From: Olavius algarvensis Delta 4 endosymbiont
GTDB taxonomy: Bacteria; Desulfobacterota; Desulfobacteria; Desulfobacterales; CAJINA01
NCBI GenBank assembly: GCA_905176665.1
Contig: CAJINA010000155.1
Span: 1 to 62,323, forward strand
Direction: 5' to 3'
Length of the DNA: 62,323 bases
Positions 46,041 to 53,453 of the stretch are shown piece after piece. Positions within the stretch are counted from its first letter, which is position 1. The number at the start of each line of letters is the position of its first letter. A program made the translations under genes and the position numbers. Below the pieces are notes generated by a model. The model saw only the letters and a program-made list of their open reading frames with translations. It was not told the DNA's origin and did not search any database.

Positions 46041-46198
46041 AAGAAATCCATTGTAGAGTTATCGGTGAGGTCTCTATCCAGCCCGTAACAATTCTGATTT
46101 TGCAGAATTATAGCCGCCAACACAAGGAAAAATTATTCTTGACTAATTTATACGCATACGAAATATTGATAACTAAAATATATGTAAGCGGAGTATAT

Positions 46199-46651
46199 AT
46201 GCAATTCACGGAGTTGGCGGACTGTCCCTATTATCTCATTTCGCGGGTGGCCCTCCAGGTGACCTCGGCCCTTAAAAAAGGCTTCATCGCAGCGGATGTA
46301 CAGGCGGTGCGCCCGGCCTACCTCGGGGTTCTGATGAGCCTCTGGCGGACAGATGGGCTGAAAGTGGTAGCCCTGGGTTGCATGGCCGGCCTGGAACCTT
46401 CGACCATGACCGGACTGCTGGACCGGATGGAACGCGACGGCCTGGTTGTCCGCCGGGTGGACCCCCACGACCGCCGGGCTCAGCTGGTAGAGTTGACCGG
46501 TCTTGGCGCGGAGGTAAAAGAGCCCGTACGGACAGTGGTGGAAAAGGTCATGGACCAGGTGTTCACCGGGAATGTTGCGGCCGATCTGGAAAAGACCAAA
46601 AAGGTGCTCCGGCAAGTGTTGGGGAATTTACAGGAGGTGGCTGGAAAATGA
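46199..46651 (+). CDS. MarR-family regulator
   Basis: A 150-residue winged-helix protein. The DNA-binding region is LGCMAGLEPSTMTGLLDRME, with wing VRRVDPHDRRAQLVEL. ATG 46199 follows GCGGAG; the frame is open 33 codons upstream without family sequence. Its stop overlaps the next start (ATGA), so it is cotranscribed with the two dehydratase-family genes. MarR proteins of this kind usually respond to aromatic or CoA-linked ligands; the ligand here is unknown. Confidence 0.87.
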   Translation: MQFTELADCPYYLISRVALQVTSALKKGFIAADVQAVRPAYLGVLMSLWRTDGLKVVALGCMAGLEPSTMTGLLDRMERDGLVVRRVDPHDRRAQLVELTGLGAEVKEPVRTVVEKVMDQVFTGNVAADLEKTKKVLRQVLGNLQEVAGK

Positions 46652-47697
46652 GTAGTCAGGAAAAGAGACCGATAGGCTATACATGCGCGTATACGCCTTT
46701 GCCATTGATCGATGCTGCGGGTTTCAGGCCCTACCGGATTTTGCCAATGGGAGACACGCCTGACCAGGCCGGCCAGTATTTACACGACAACCTGTGCCCC
46801 CATGTCAAGAAGGTCCTGGACCAGGTTCTGGCCGGCAAGGTTCCTGACCTGGCCGGGGCCGTACTGATGAACAGTTGTGATGCCATGCGGCGGCTGGCGG
46901 ATGCCTGGCGGGCGGCGCGGCCCCAGGACAACATCATGCTGGTCGATCTGCCGGTTACCACGGACGAGGCGGCCTTGAAATTCTTTGCTGTCCAGCTCGA
47001 GGTTCTGGCCGAACAGCTGAAATTGTGGGGTGGACTTGATTTCGACACGGCTGACCTGGCAGCGAGCCTGGCGGATTTCAATAAGTTGTCCGGGACACTG
47101 GCCGATCTGGGGGCCGCCATCCGCAGTGGACGCCAGAAGGGCAGCCGGGCTGCTCTGCAGGCGCTTTACAATGCGTGCACCCAGCGCAGCATGGTTGAGA
47201 GTATCCAGAATTGTCAATTGCCTACCGCAGAGGCGGTGCCTAAAAATGGCGTGCCGATATTCCTCTTCGGCAATGTCCTGCCGGACCCGGAAGCATTTGA
47301 GCTGATTGCCGATTGTGGGGCCCGCATCGTTGGCGATGATCTTTGCACCGGTTACCGGCAGTTTGCCGGTCTTGAGGCCGATTCCGCGGAAGAATCCGTT
47401 TATCTGCAACTGGCCCGCCACATCCTGACCAAACCGCCGTGCGCCCGCACCTTTTTTCCCGCGCAGCCCGGCCGGGTGGCCCACGACACCCTTGCCGCGG
47501 CCCAAGCCTGCGGCGCGGCCGGGGTGATCGGCCACACGGTGAAGTTTTGCGACCCTTACCTGGCCCGCATGCCCATATTCCGGGAAGAATTCAAGAAGGC
47601 CGGCATGCCGCTGCTGCTGCTGGAAGGTGACTGTACCCTGCGTTCCATGGGACAGCAGCGTACCCGGATTGAAGCTTTCATTGAAATGTTGAGGTGA
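46648..47697 (+). CDS. 2-hydroxyacyl-CoA dehydratase / benzoyl-CoA reductase-family subunit (1)
   Basis: A 349-residue protein of the HgdB/BcrB/BcrC superfamily. Cys at YTCAYTPL, NLCPHVKK and MNSCDAMRRL are the likely [4Fe-4S] ligands, and the C-terminus ends with LLEGDCTLRSMGQQRTRIEA, the family closing block. In known enzymes two such subunits form a dimer that is reduced by an ATP-dependent activator. It overlaps the MarR gene by four bases, and the second subunit starts five bases after its stop. Substrate is not known. Confidence 0.82.
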   Translation: MSSQEKRPIGYTCAYTPLPLIDAAGFRPYRILPMGDTPDQAGQYLHDNLCPHVKKVLDQVLAGKVPDLAGAVLMNSCDAMRRLADAWRAARPQDNIMLVDLPVTTDEAALKFFAVQLEVLAEQLKLWGGLDFDTADLAASLADFNKLSGTLADLGAAIRSGRQKGSRAALQALYNACTQRSMVESIQNCQLPTAEAVPKNGVPIFLFGNVLPDPEAFELIADCGARIVGDDLCTGYRQFAGLEADSAEESVYLQLARHILTKPPCARTFFPAQPGRVAHDTLAAAQACGAAGVIGHTVKFCDPYLARMPIFREEFKKAGMPLLLLEGDCTLRSMGQQRTRIEAFIEMLR

Positions 47698-47702
47698 CCT
47701 TC

Positions 47703-48935
47703 ATGATGAAACAATACTTTGATGACCTGGTGTCTGGGATTGAGGGCGCCATTGCCGCCGATCCCGAAAACGCGAGCCCGCGCAAGATCTATACCCTGGA
47801 AGTGGCCCGTATCGGCCAACGGCTTTACGGCGGCGAGGAGCGGGTGGCCTGGTGCGGGATAACCGTGCCTTTCGATCTGCTGGCTGCCATGGGCGTAACC
47901 TCCTGTTTTGTAGAATTCGTGGGTGCCATGCTGGCCTCGACAGGCATGGTAGATGCGTTCCTCGAAGAAGCGGAGCAGGTTGGGTTTGGCGGCGACACCT
48001 GTGCCTACCACAGGTCCGTGCTCGGGGCGGCCCGCAAGGGATTTATGCCCGAGCCGGATTTTTTGATTGCCGCGACCTGCCCCTGCAGCGGCGGCGTGGC
48101 CGTCATGGAACTGCTGGCCCGCCATTTCGAAAAGGATCTGTTTGTTCTCAATGTTCCCCAGGAGATGACGGACGCCAACGTGCAGTACCTGGCCGACCAG
48201 ATTAGGGACATGGTGGCATTTGTCGAGGACCACACCGGCCAGCCGCTTGACCCGGCCACCCTTGCGGCAGCCGTGGCCAGGACCAATACCGCTCGGGAAA
48301 AACTGGTGGAAGTCTACCGCCTGGCCAGCCAGGTGCCCTCACCGGTAAATGGCAAGGCCCTCAATAATTTTGGGGTCGTGGCCGCCCTGCTCCTGGGGAC
48401 GGATGCCGCGGTCACGGTGGCCGAAGCCTTCCGCCGGGATTTTGAAAACAAGGTGGCCGCCGGCGAAGCGGGTATTGCCGATGAAAAGTTGCGGCTGTTG
48501 TGGATTCAAAACCGCATCCAGTTCAAAAACCCCATCGTGAAAATGATGGAAGAAGAATACGGCGCCGCGGTCGTGATCGACGAACTCAATGATATCACCT
48601 GGGGCCCCATCGATCCGGATGAACCTTACCGCGGGATGGCCGCAAGGGCCATGTCCATCCCCTTCAACGGGGCCAACACAAGGCGGGTCTCCCATCTGCA
48701 GGACCTGGCCCGCCGTTATCGCATCGACGGTGCCATCAACCCGTGTCACTGGGGCTGTCGCCAGGGAACCGGTTCCCGGGGGATTGTCGGCCAGGGCCTC
48801 AAGGAGATCGGCGTGCCGGTGTTGAACCTGGAAGTGGACTGCGTCGATCCCCGCAACTTTGCCGAGGGCCAGCTCAGAACCCGGATCGAGGCGTTTACGG
48901 AAATGCTGACCGAACGGCCCTCTCCCTGGGGTTGA
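47703..48935 (+). CDS. 2-hydroxyacyl-CoA dehydratase / benzoyl-CoA reductase-family subunit (2)
   Basis: A 410-residue partner of the preceding subunit. Family blocks are WCGITVPFDLLAAMG, ATCPCSGGVAVMELL, NPCHWGCRQGTGSRGIV and LEVDCVDPRNFAEGQLRTRI. Cys in ATCPC and NPCHWGC are likely cluster ligands. GAGGTGA lies just before the start. No BadF/HgdC-type activator ATPase is adjacent, which known systems need. Two-subunit systems of this superfamily include dehydratases, benzoyl-CoA reductases and double-cubane proteins; I cannot choose between them. Confidence 0.82.
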   Translation: MMKQYFDDLVSGIEGAIAADPENASPRKIYTLEVARIGQRLYGGEERVAWCGITVPFDLLAAMGVTSCFVEFVGAMLASTGMVDAFLEEAEQVGFGGDTCAYHRSVLGAARKGFMPEPDFLIAATCPCSGGVAVMELLARHFEKDLFVLNVPQEMTDANVQYLADQIRDMVAFVEDHTGQPLDPATLAAAVARTNTAREKLVEVYRLASQVPSPVNGKALNNFGVVAALLLGTDAAVTVAEAFRRDFENKVAAGEAGIADEKLRLLWIQNRIQFKNPIVKMMEEEYGAAVVIDELNDITWGPIDPDEPYRGMAARAMSIPFNGANTRRVSHLQDLARRYRIDGAINPCHWGCRQGTGSRGIVGQGLKEIGVPVLNLEVDCVDPRNFAEGQLRTRIEAFTEMLTERPSPWG

Positions 48936-49043
48936 TTCTGAGCATAGATACTCGGCCTTTGGATATGTTCACCGCCATTGCCATAGAAGCTTGGTTATAA
49001 CGGCGAAAAGACATAACTTGGTGTGTCATAAAACCAATATCCT

Positions 49044-49195
49044 CGCGCAGAGACGCAGAGACGCGGAGAAAATCAGAACCAGGATTTTGTCGCACTATCG
49101 TGCGAAGGAACGTTTTAAGCTTTAGCCTATAAAGGCATCTAAGTTTTAGCCGGCGAAGCCGGAAACCAATATGATTTTCTCAGCGTCTCTGCGCG
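49044..49195. repeat. Palindromic intergenic element, family A copy 2 (inverted)
   Basis: A 152-bp element with inverted ends: left CGCGCAGAGACGC (49044-) with GAGAAAATCA further in, right TGATTTTCTC and GCGTCTCTGCGCG (49172-49195). The left arm carries about nine extra bases (an internal AGAGACGCG duplication). Internal hairpins (CCGGCGAAGCCGG and CGCACTATCGTGCG) correspond to those of the element at 16120-16270, in reverse order. No ORF. It fills about half of the 348-bp gap. Confidence 0.7.
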
Positions 49196-49283
49196 ATGCA
49201 AAGGTTTGCCTTTTCATTTTGGCAATGAAGCCATCTACGGGGGCAACCTAATATCTGGCCCTCTGGGCCAGAATTCTTTCATC

Positions 49284-49741
49284 ATGATGAACAATCGCCT
49301 TTTCAAGTTCCTGCTCAACATCTATCCGCCGTATATCGGGGCGGGGATTCGGATCCGCAAGGTTGCGCCTGATTTTCGGGAAATTGTGGTGCAGATGCGG
49401 CTGCGGTGGTATAACCGCAACTACTTCAACACCCATTTCGGCGGTTCCCTGTATGCCATGGTCGACCCGTTCTACTGCCTGATGCTGGTGCAGGTGTTGG
49501 GGAAGGACTATATTGTGTGGGATCAGGCCGCACCCATTGAGTTTAAAAACCCGGGCGGGGCAAGGTGTCGGCGGTATTTAAGATTGGTGACGAGCAGGTG
49601 CAGGAGATTCTGTCACGGACTGCTGATGGCCGGAAATACAGGCCGGAGTATGCGGTTGATGTTTGCGATGAAGCGGGTGAGCAGGTTGCCCGCGTTCATA
49701 AGGTCCTTTACATAAGAAAAAAAAATAACCATACATCTTAG
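49284..49741 (+). pseudogene. DUF4442-type hotdog-fold protein, frameshifted
   Basis: The first ~90 codons read as a DUF4442 hotdog thioesterase-like protein (RLFKFLLNIYPPYIGAGI, NRNYFNTHFGGSLYAMVDPFY, IEFKNPG). At about 49555-49565 (CCCGGGCGGGGCAAGG) the frame is lost. Insertion of one base would continue with KVSAVFKIGDEQVQEIL and end at 49739-49741. In the actual frame translation runs to 49715 with unrelated Arg-rich sequence. The change is in a G-run, so sequence error is a real possibility; otherwise a recent pseudogene. Confidence 0.75.
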
Positions 49742-49769
49742 AATCGTTAGGATCAATTTAGGAATATAA

Positions 49770-50435
49770 ATGGGTGCCCATACCAGGATACCGTCGGGAC
49801 AGCGCCAGAACCTGCTGGATGCTCTCCGGGTGATCAGTTCCCTTTTCTGGGGGGTGGATATCGAGAAGGGTCACCGGCTGTTCACCGGTGACGATTTGCA
49901 TGTACTCGAAAGGTTGCTGCCGCTGCTCTCCCCAGATACGCGGGACGCCTATACCCGCTTAGAGGATCTTGTGCGCACTTTTGCGAGTGCGCAGGATCTA
50001 TGCGAGCATCTTGCGGAGGGCTACATTCCCCTGTTCGTCAACGCCCGCGGTGGGATTGCCGCGCCCCTTTACCAATCCTGCTATCCTGAACGGGGCGCCC
50101 CCCAGGCCCCGGCCGGCCTGATGGAGGCCGCCGCAAAGCGGATGCAGGCGCGTTTTACCAGCCGGGGCCTGAATCTCGACAGTGGCCTGAACGAACCCCC
50201 GGACCACCTGGCGGTAGAGCTTGAATATCTCTATTTTTTGCTGGATAGGGGGTGGGCGCAGAGCGATCCGTCGCTCTTAAACGAAGCCGTTGACTTTACC
50301 CGGACAGAACTGCTGCCCTGGGTGCCCGCTGTTGAAGAGCGGGTTGCCAAGACAGCGGCCGGATCTTTCTATGCTTTACTGCTTACGATTCTGCTGGCCC
50401 TATTGCGGTTGATTGGTGAGCGCGATTTGCTATAG
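49770..50435 (+). CDS. TorD/DmsD-family molybdoenzyme chaperone
   Basis: A 221-residue all-helical protein of the TorD/NarJ class: LLDALRVISSLFWGVDIEKG, YIPLFVNARGGIAAPLYQSCY, PPDHLAVELEYLYFLL (the conserved E-x-D/E-H-L region appears here as PPDHLAVELE). Such chaperones bind the Tat signal of a molybdopterin subunit and assist cofactor insertion. The gene is convergent with the minus-strand operon encoding a Tat-exported molybdoenzyme, its evident client. No ribosome site is obvious. Confidence 0.82.
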   Translation: MGAHTRIPSGQRQNLLDALRVISSLFWGVDIEKGHRLFTGDDLHVLERLLPLLSPDTRDAYTRLEDLVRTFASAQDLCEHLAEGYIPLFVNARGGIAAPLYQSCYPERGAPQAPAGLMEAAAKRMQARFTSRGLNLDSGLNEPPDHLAVELEYLYFLLDRGWAQSDPSLLNEAVDFTRTELLPWVPAVEERVAKTAAGSFYALLLTILLALLRLIGERDLL

Positions 50436-50518
50436 AAAGCACGGGCGCGGCCAACCCCTCAGGCATCGCCGACCGGATGCTGTAATTGTCTACACGACTC
50501 TGATTTCAAACACCCTGC

Positions 50519-51163
50519 TCACCTTTTCGGATTTTGGTTCCAGAAATCTATGGGCATGTGCACATTTCCCGGCAGGGTCGGGGCAACGCCCCAGTCAATT
50601 TGCCGTGTCTCTCGGTTGTAATAAATATTCGGGCGGGTATCGACATGGGGCGCGGTCACCCGTACCAGATCCCCGGCAGCTACCCGCTGGCTCACGGCAC
50701 TGCGCGGATCGTTGAGGTCACCGAATATCCTGGCCTGGGTGGGACAGGTGACCACGCAGGCAGGCTCTTCATCGCGGGCCAGACGGTGTTGGCAGAAATC
50801 GCATTTGTCGGCTACCCGCGAGACCGGGTTCCGGTAACGAGCCCCATAGGGACAGGCGGTGACGCAATTCCCGCAGCCGATACATTTTATGGGATCGATG
50901 GCCACCAGGCCGTTCGATTGTTTATAGGTGGCCCCCACAGGACAGGCCTGCACGCAGGCCGGTCCGTCGCACTGCATGCACTGCCTGGGTTGGAACTCGG
51001 TTTTCAGGTTTGGTTCGCGGCTCCAAAGCGGGCGAATCCAATTGCGCCAGAATCCTTCCGGAACCTGGTTCTCCACCTTACAGGCAATCAGGCAGGCTTT
51101 GCAGTCGATGCATCTGGTGGCGTCAATAACGATTCCGTATTTTTTCGGCCGGCGTTGTTTCAT
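50519..51163 (-). CDS. Four-cluster ferredoxin subunit (PsrB/DmsB-like)
   Basis: A 214-residue protein with four [4Fe-4S] motifs: CIDCKACLIAC, CMQCDGPACVQACP, CIGCGNCVTACP and CDFCQHR...CVVTCP. This is the electron-transfer subunit type of polysulfide, DMSO and related molybdoenzymes. It has no signal peptide and would be co-exported with the Tat-tagged catalytic subunit, whose stop lies four bases upstream. It is the last gene of the five-gene operon starting at 57980. Confidence 0.9.
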   Translation of the reverse strand: MKQRRPKKYGIVIDATRCIDCKACLIACKVENQVPEGFWRNWIRPLWSREPNLKTEFQPRQCMQCDGPACVQACPVGATYKQSNGLVAIDPIKCIGCGNCVTACPYGARYRNPVSRVADKCDFCQHRLARDEEPACVVTCPTQARIFGDLNDPRSAVSQRVAAGDLVRVTAPHVDTRPNIYYNRETRQIDWGVAPTLPGNVHMPIDFWNQNPKR

Positions 51164-51167
51164 ATGA

Positions 51168-53366
51168 TTAGCCCTCTATTTTTGTTACCCTGACGAACGT
51201 TTCATGCATGGCCATATTCCCGGAGACCCGATCGGCATGGTCTTCCAAAACCTCGGCGATACAGGCACCCTTGCCGAAGATGTTGCGCAGACCTTTTGAC
51301 AGGACCCCGAAGCCGGTGTCCATATACACGGTGTCCGGCCGGGTATCTCGAGTGACCCGGGCTTTCAGGCGACCCTTACCGACGCTGCTTTTTACTTCCA
51401 CCATGTCCTGGTCTTGGATACCCAGTTTTTCGGCCGGTCGGGGGTGGAGCCACAGGGTGTTCTCCGGTTGCAGCTCCCACAAAAGCGCATTGTTGGTACT
51501 GGCGCTCTGGGTAATATACGCGTTGCGTCCCACCACGATTCGGAAGCGATTGGGTGGCACGGGAGCCGGCGACGTATAAACCGGCATCGGATCGACCCCG
51601 TTTTCCGCGTAACGACTATTGTAGAGTTCGATTTTCTTCGAACGGGTTCGGAACGGTTTGCCCTTGTGCAGGCCGTAACTGGGGCCGGCAATGTTGTAGA
51701 CCCCGTCTTCCTTGATGGCGCGGGCGACCTCGGGAATTTCTTTAAGCTGCGCTTTGCGAAAATCTTCGATGGTGAAATCGAAGTGTTCGCTCAGGTCGAG
51801 CCGCTTAGCCAGTTCTTTGACGATCCAGAAGACCGGTTTTGATTCGAACAGGGCCGGGACTACCGGATTGCGGGTGATGACGCCCGAGCAGGTGGAAGAG
51901 GCCAGGAAGGCCGACAGGGGGTCTTTTCTTTCCAGATAGCTGGGGGCCGGCAGAACCAGGTCTGCCAGCCAGGCGGTATCGCTCATGGTGATATCCACAC
52001 TCAGCATGAAATCCAGCTTGTGGATCATCTGGATGGTTTTGTTGCGGTTGGCCCCGGTCTGCATGGGATTGGTTTTATAGGTCATCCACCCTTTAATCGG
52101 GTAGGGCTTGCCTTCTATCACCGCGTCCCGCGTGTGCTTGAAGGAACCCTCCTCGTCGAACATCATCTGGGCCCGCCCGGCATCCACGCGGTCTTCCGGG
52201 TTGTCGTCATACCAGGGTGCATCAATGGAAATGTCGCCGGCCTTGACTTTCTGCGGCACGATCAGGCCACCTTTACGGTCCCAGTTGCCCAGCAGCGCAT
52301 TGACGATGGCATACATTCGTCTGATCTGGGTGGAATCTTGGTAGTCGGAACTCCGCCGCCCCGGATAGACCATGGCGGTCGGCGCGGCCGATGCCAATTC
52401 CCGGGCGATGCGTTTGATATCATTAGCTGGTATATCTGTTTCCCGGGATGCCCACTGGGGGGTATACGGTTTGACATGTTCACGCAATTCTTCAATCCCG
52501 GAGGTCATTTCGGCAACGAATTTTTTATCATAAAGCGCTTCGGTAATGATCACGTGGGCCACGGCCAGGAAAAATGCCATATCCGTCCCGGGTTTGATGG
52601 CATGCCACTCATTGGCCAGGGCGGCGGTCTTGGTGTAGCGGGGGTCGAGGACCACCAGCTTGCAGCCATACTGCATGGCGGTCATGAGATCCATGCTGTC
52701 GGGTGTCACCAGAGCTTCGAATCGGTTGGCACCCGGCATAATGATATACCTGCTGTGCAGGACGTCCGGGGTCGGTACCACACCGAAAGTGTCCAGAAAT
52801 GCTCGATTGCGGCTGAGCAGACAATTTGATTCATGCGAAATGATATTGTAGGAACCGTAAGCTTCCGCGAAACGGTGGACGAAGGTCGACTGCATATCGG
52901 TGCCGGCCATGAACAGAAAGCCGCAGCGGGTGTACTCCTTGCCAATACGCTCCATTTGCTCGGCCGCATGATCCAGCGCTTGATCCCAGGTAAGACGTTG
53001 CCAGCGGCCTTCCCCCCGGGGCCCTTTGCGCAGGAGGGGGTACTTGAGCCGGTCGGGGTCGTAAAGCTGCTTGATGCCGGCGTTTCCCCGGGCGCAGAGC
53101 ATGCCACGCGACTTCAAGGACTTGGGGTTGGGGTCCAATTTCCGGACCACGCCTTTTTCCACCCTGGCAATCAGCCCGCATTTATTGAAACACATGTCGC
53201 AGGCCGAGAATACGGAACGGGTGTCGTTTTCTATCGGTTGCTTACCGGTAGATACGAGCGCGTGCAAAACCCGGGTGGGACCGCCGGCCGCCGCACAGGC
53301 GGCTGCGGCCCCGGACAGTTTCATGAAACCGCGTCGGGACAGGTTACCTCTAGGTTTAACAGCCAT
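51168..53366 (-). CDS. Molybdopterin oxidoreductase catalytic subunit (PsrA/PhsA/TtrA-like)
   Basis: A 732-residue bis-MGD enzyme. A Tat signal is clear (SRRGFMKLSG, then an Ala-rich stretch), so it acts outside the membrane. The [4Fe-4S] ligands are Cys56, Cys59, Cys63 and Cys91. The likely Mo/W ligand is Cys182 (HESNCLLSRN), typical of polysulfide/thiosulfate/tetrathionate reductases. The C-terminal cofactor domain has RIVVGRNAYITQSASTNN. ATG 53366 has GGAG at a good distance; ATG 53378 is an alternative. It follows the NrfD-cytochrome gene after an 87-bp gap with a hairpin. The substrate is probably a sulfur oxyanion or polysulfide, not proven. Confidence 0.88.
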   Translation of the reverse strand: MAVKPRGNLSRRGFMKLSGAAAACAAAGGPTRVLHALVSTGKQPIENDTRSVFSACDMCFNKCGLIARVEKGVVRKLDPNPKSLKSRGMLCARGNAGIKQLYDPDRLKYPLLRKGPRGEGRWQRLTWDQALDHAAEQMERIGKEYTRCGFLFMAGTDMQSTFVHRFAEAYGSYNIISHESNCLLSRNRAFLDTFGVVPTPDVLHSRYIIMPGANRFEALVTPDSMDLMTAMQYGCKLVVLDPRYTKTAALANEWHAIKPGTDMAFFLAVAHVIITEALYDKKFVAEMTSGIEELREHVKPYTPQWASRETDIPANDIKRIARELASAAPTAMVYPGRRSSDYQDSTQIRRMYAIVNALLGNWDRKGGLIVPQKVKAGDISIDAPWYDDNPEDRVDAGRAQMMFDEEGSFKHTRDAVIEGKPYPIKGWMTYKTNPMQTGANRNKTIQMIHKLDFMLSVDITMSDTAWLADLVLPAPSYLERKDPLSAFLASSTCSGVITRNPVVPALFESKPVFWIVKELAKRLDLSEHFDFTIEDFRKAQLKEIPEVARAIKEDGVYNIAGPSYGLHKGKPFRTRSKKIELYNSRYAENGVDPMPVYTSPAPVPPNRFRIVVGRNAYITQSASTNNALLWELQPENTLWLHPRPAEKLGIQDQDMVEVKSSVGKGRLKARVTRDTRPDTVYMDTGFGVLSKGLRNIFGKGACIAEVLEDHADRVSGNMAMHETFVRVTKIEG

Positions 53367-53409
53367 TTTCGACTCCATTTGTTGAACTGGCTAATTCCAT
53401 ATTCCTTTA

Positions 53410-53423
53410 GGGGGCATGCCCCC
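53410..53423. other. GC-rich palindrome inside the respiratory operon
   Basis: GGGGGCATGCCCCC is a perfect 14-bp palindrome between the NrfD-cytochrome and molybdoenzyme genes. On the minus (coding) strand no U-tract follows, so it is more likely an mRNA-processing or stabilising stem than a terminator. On the plus strand it is followed by a T-run. Confidence 0.4.
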
Positions 53424-53453
53424 CGAAAGTCTTTTTTCCTGCGGTGCTAAACA

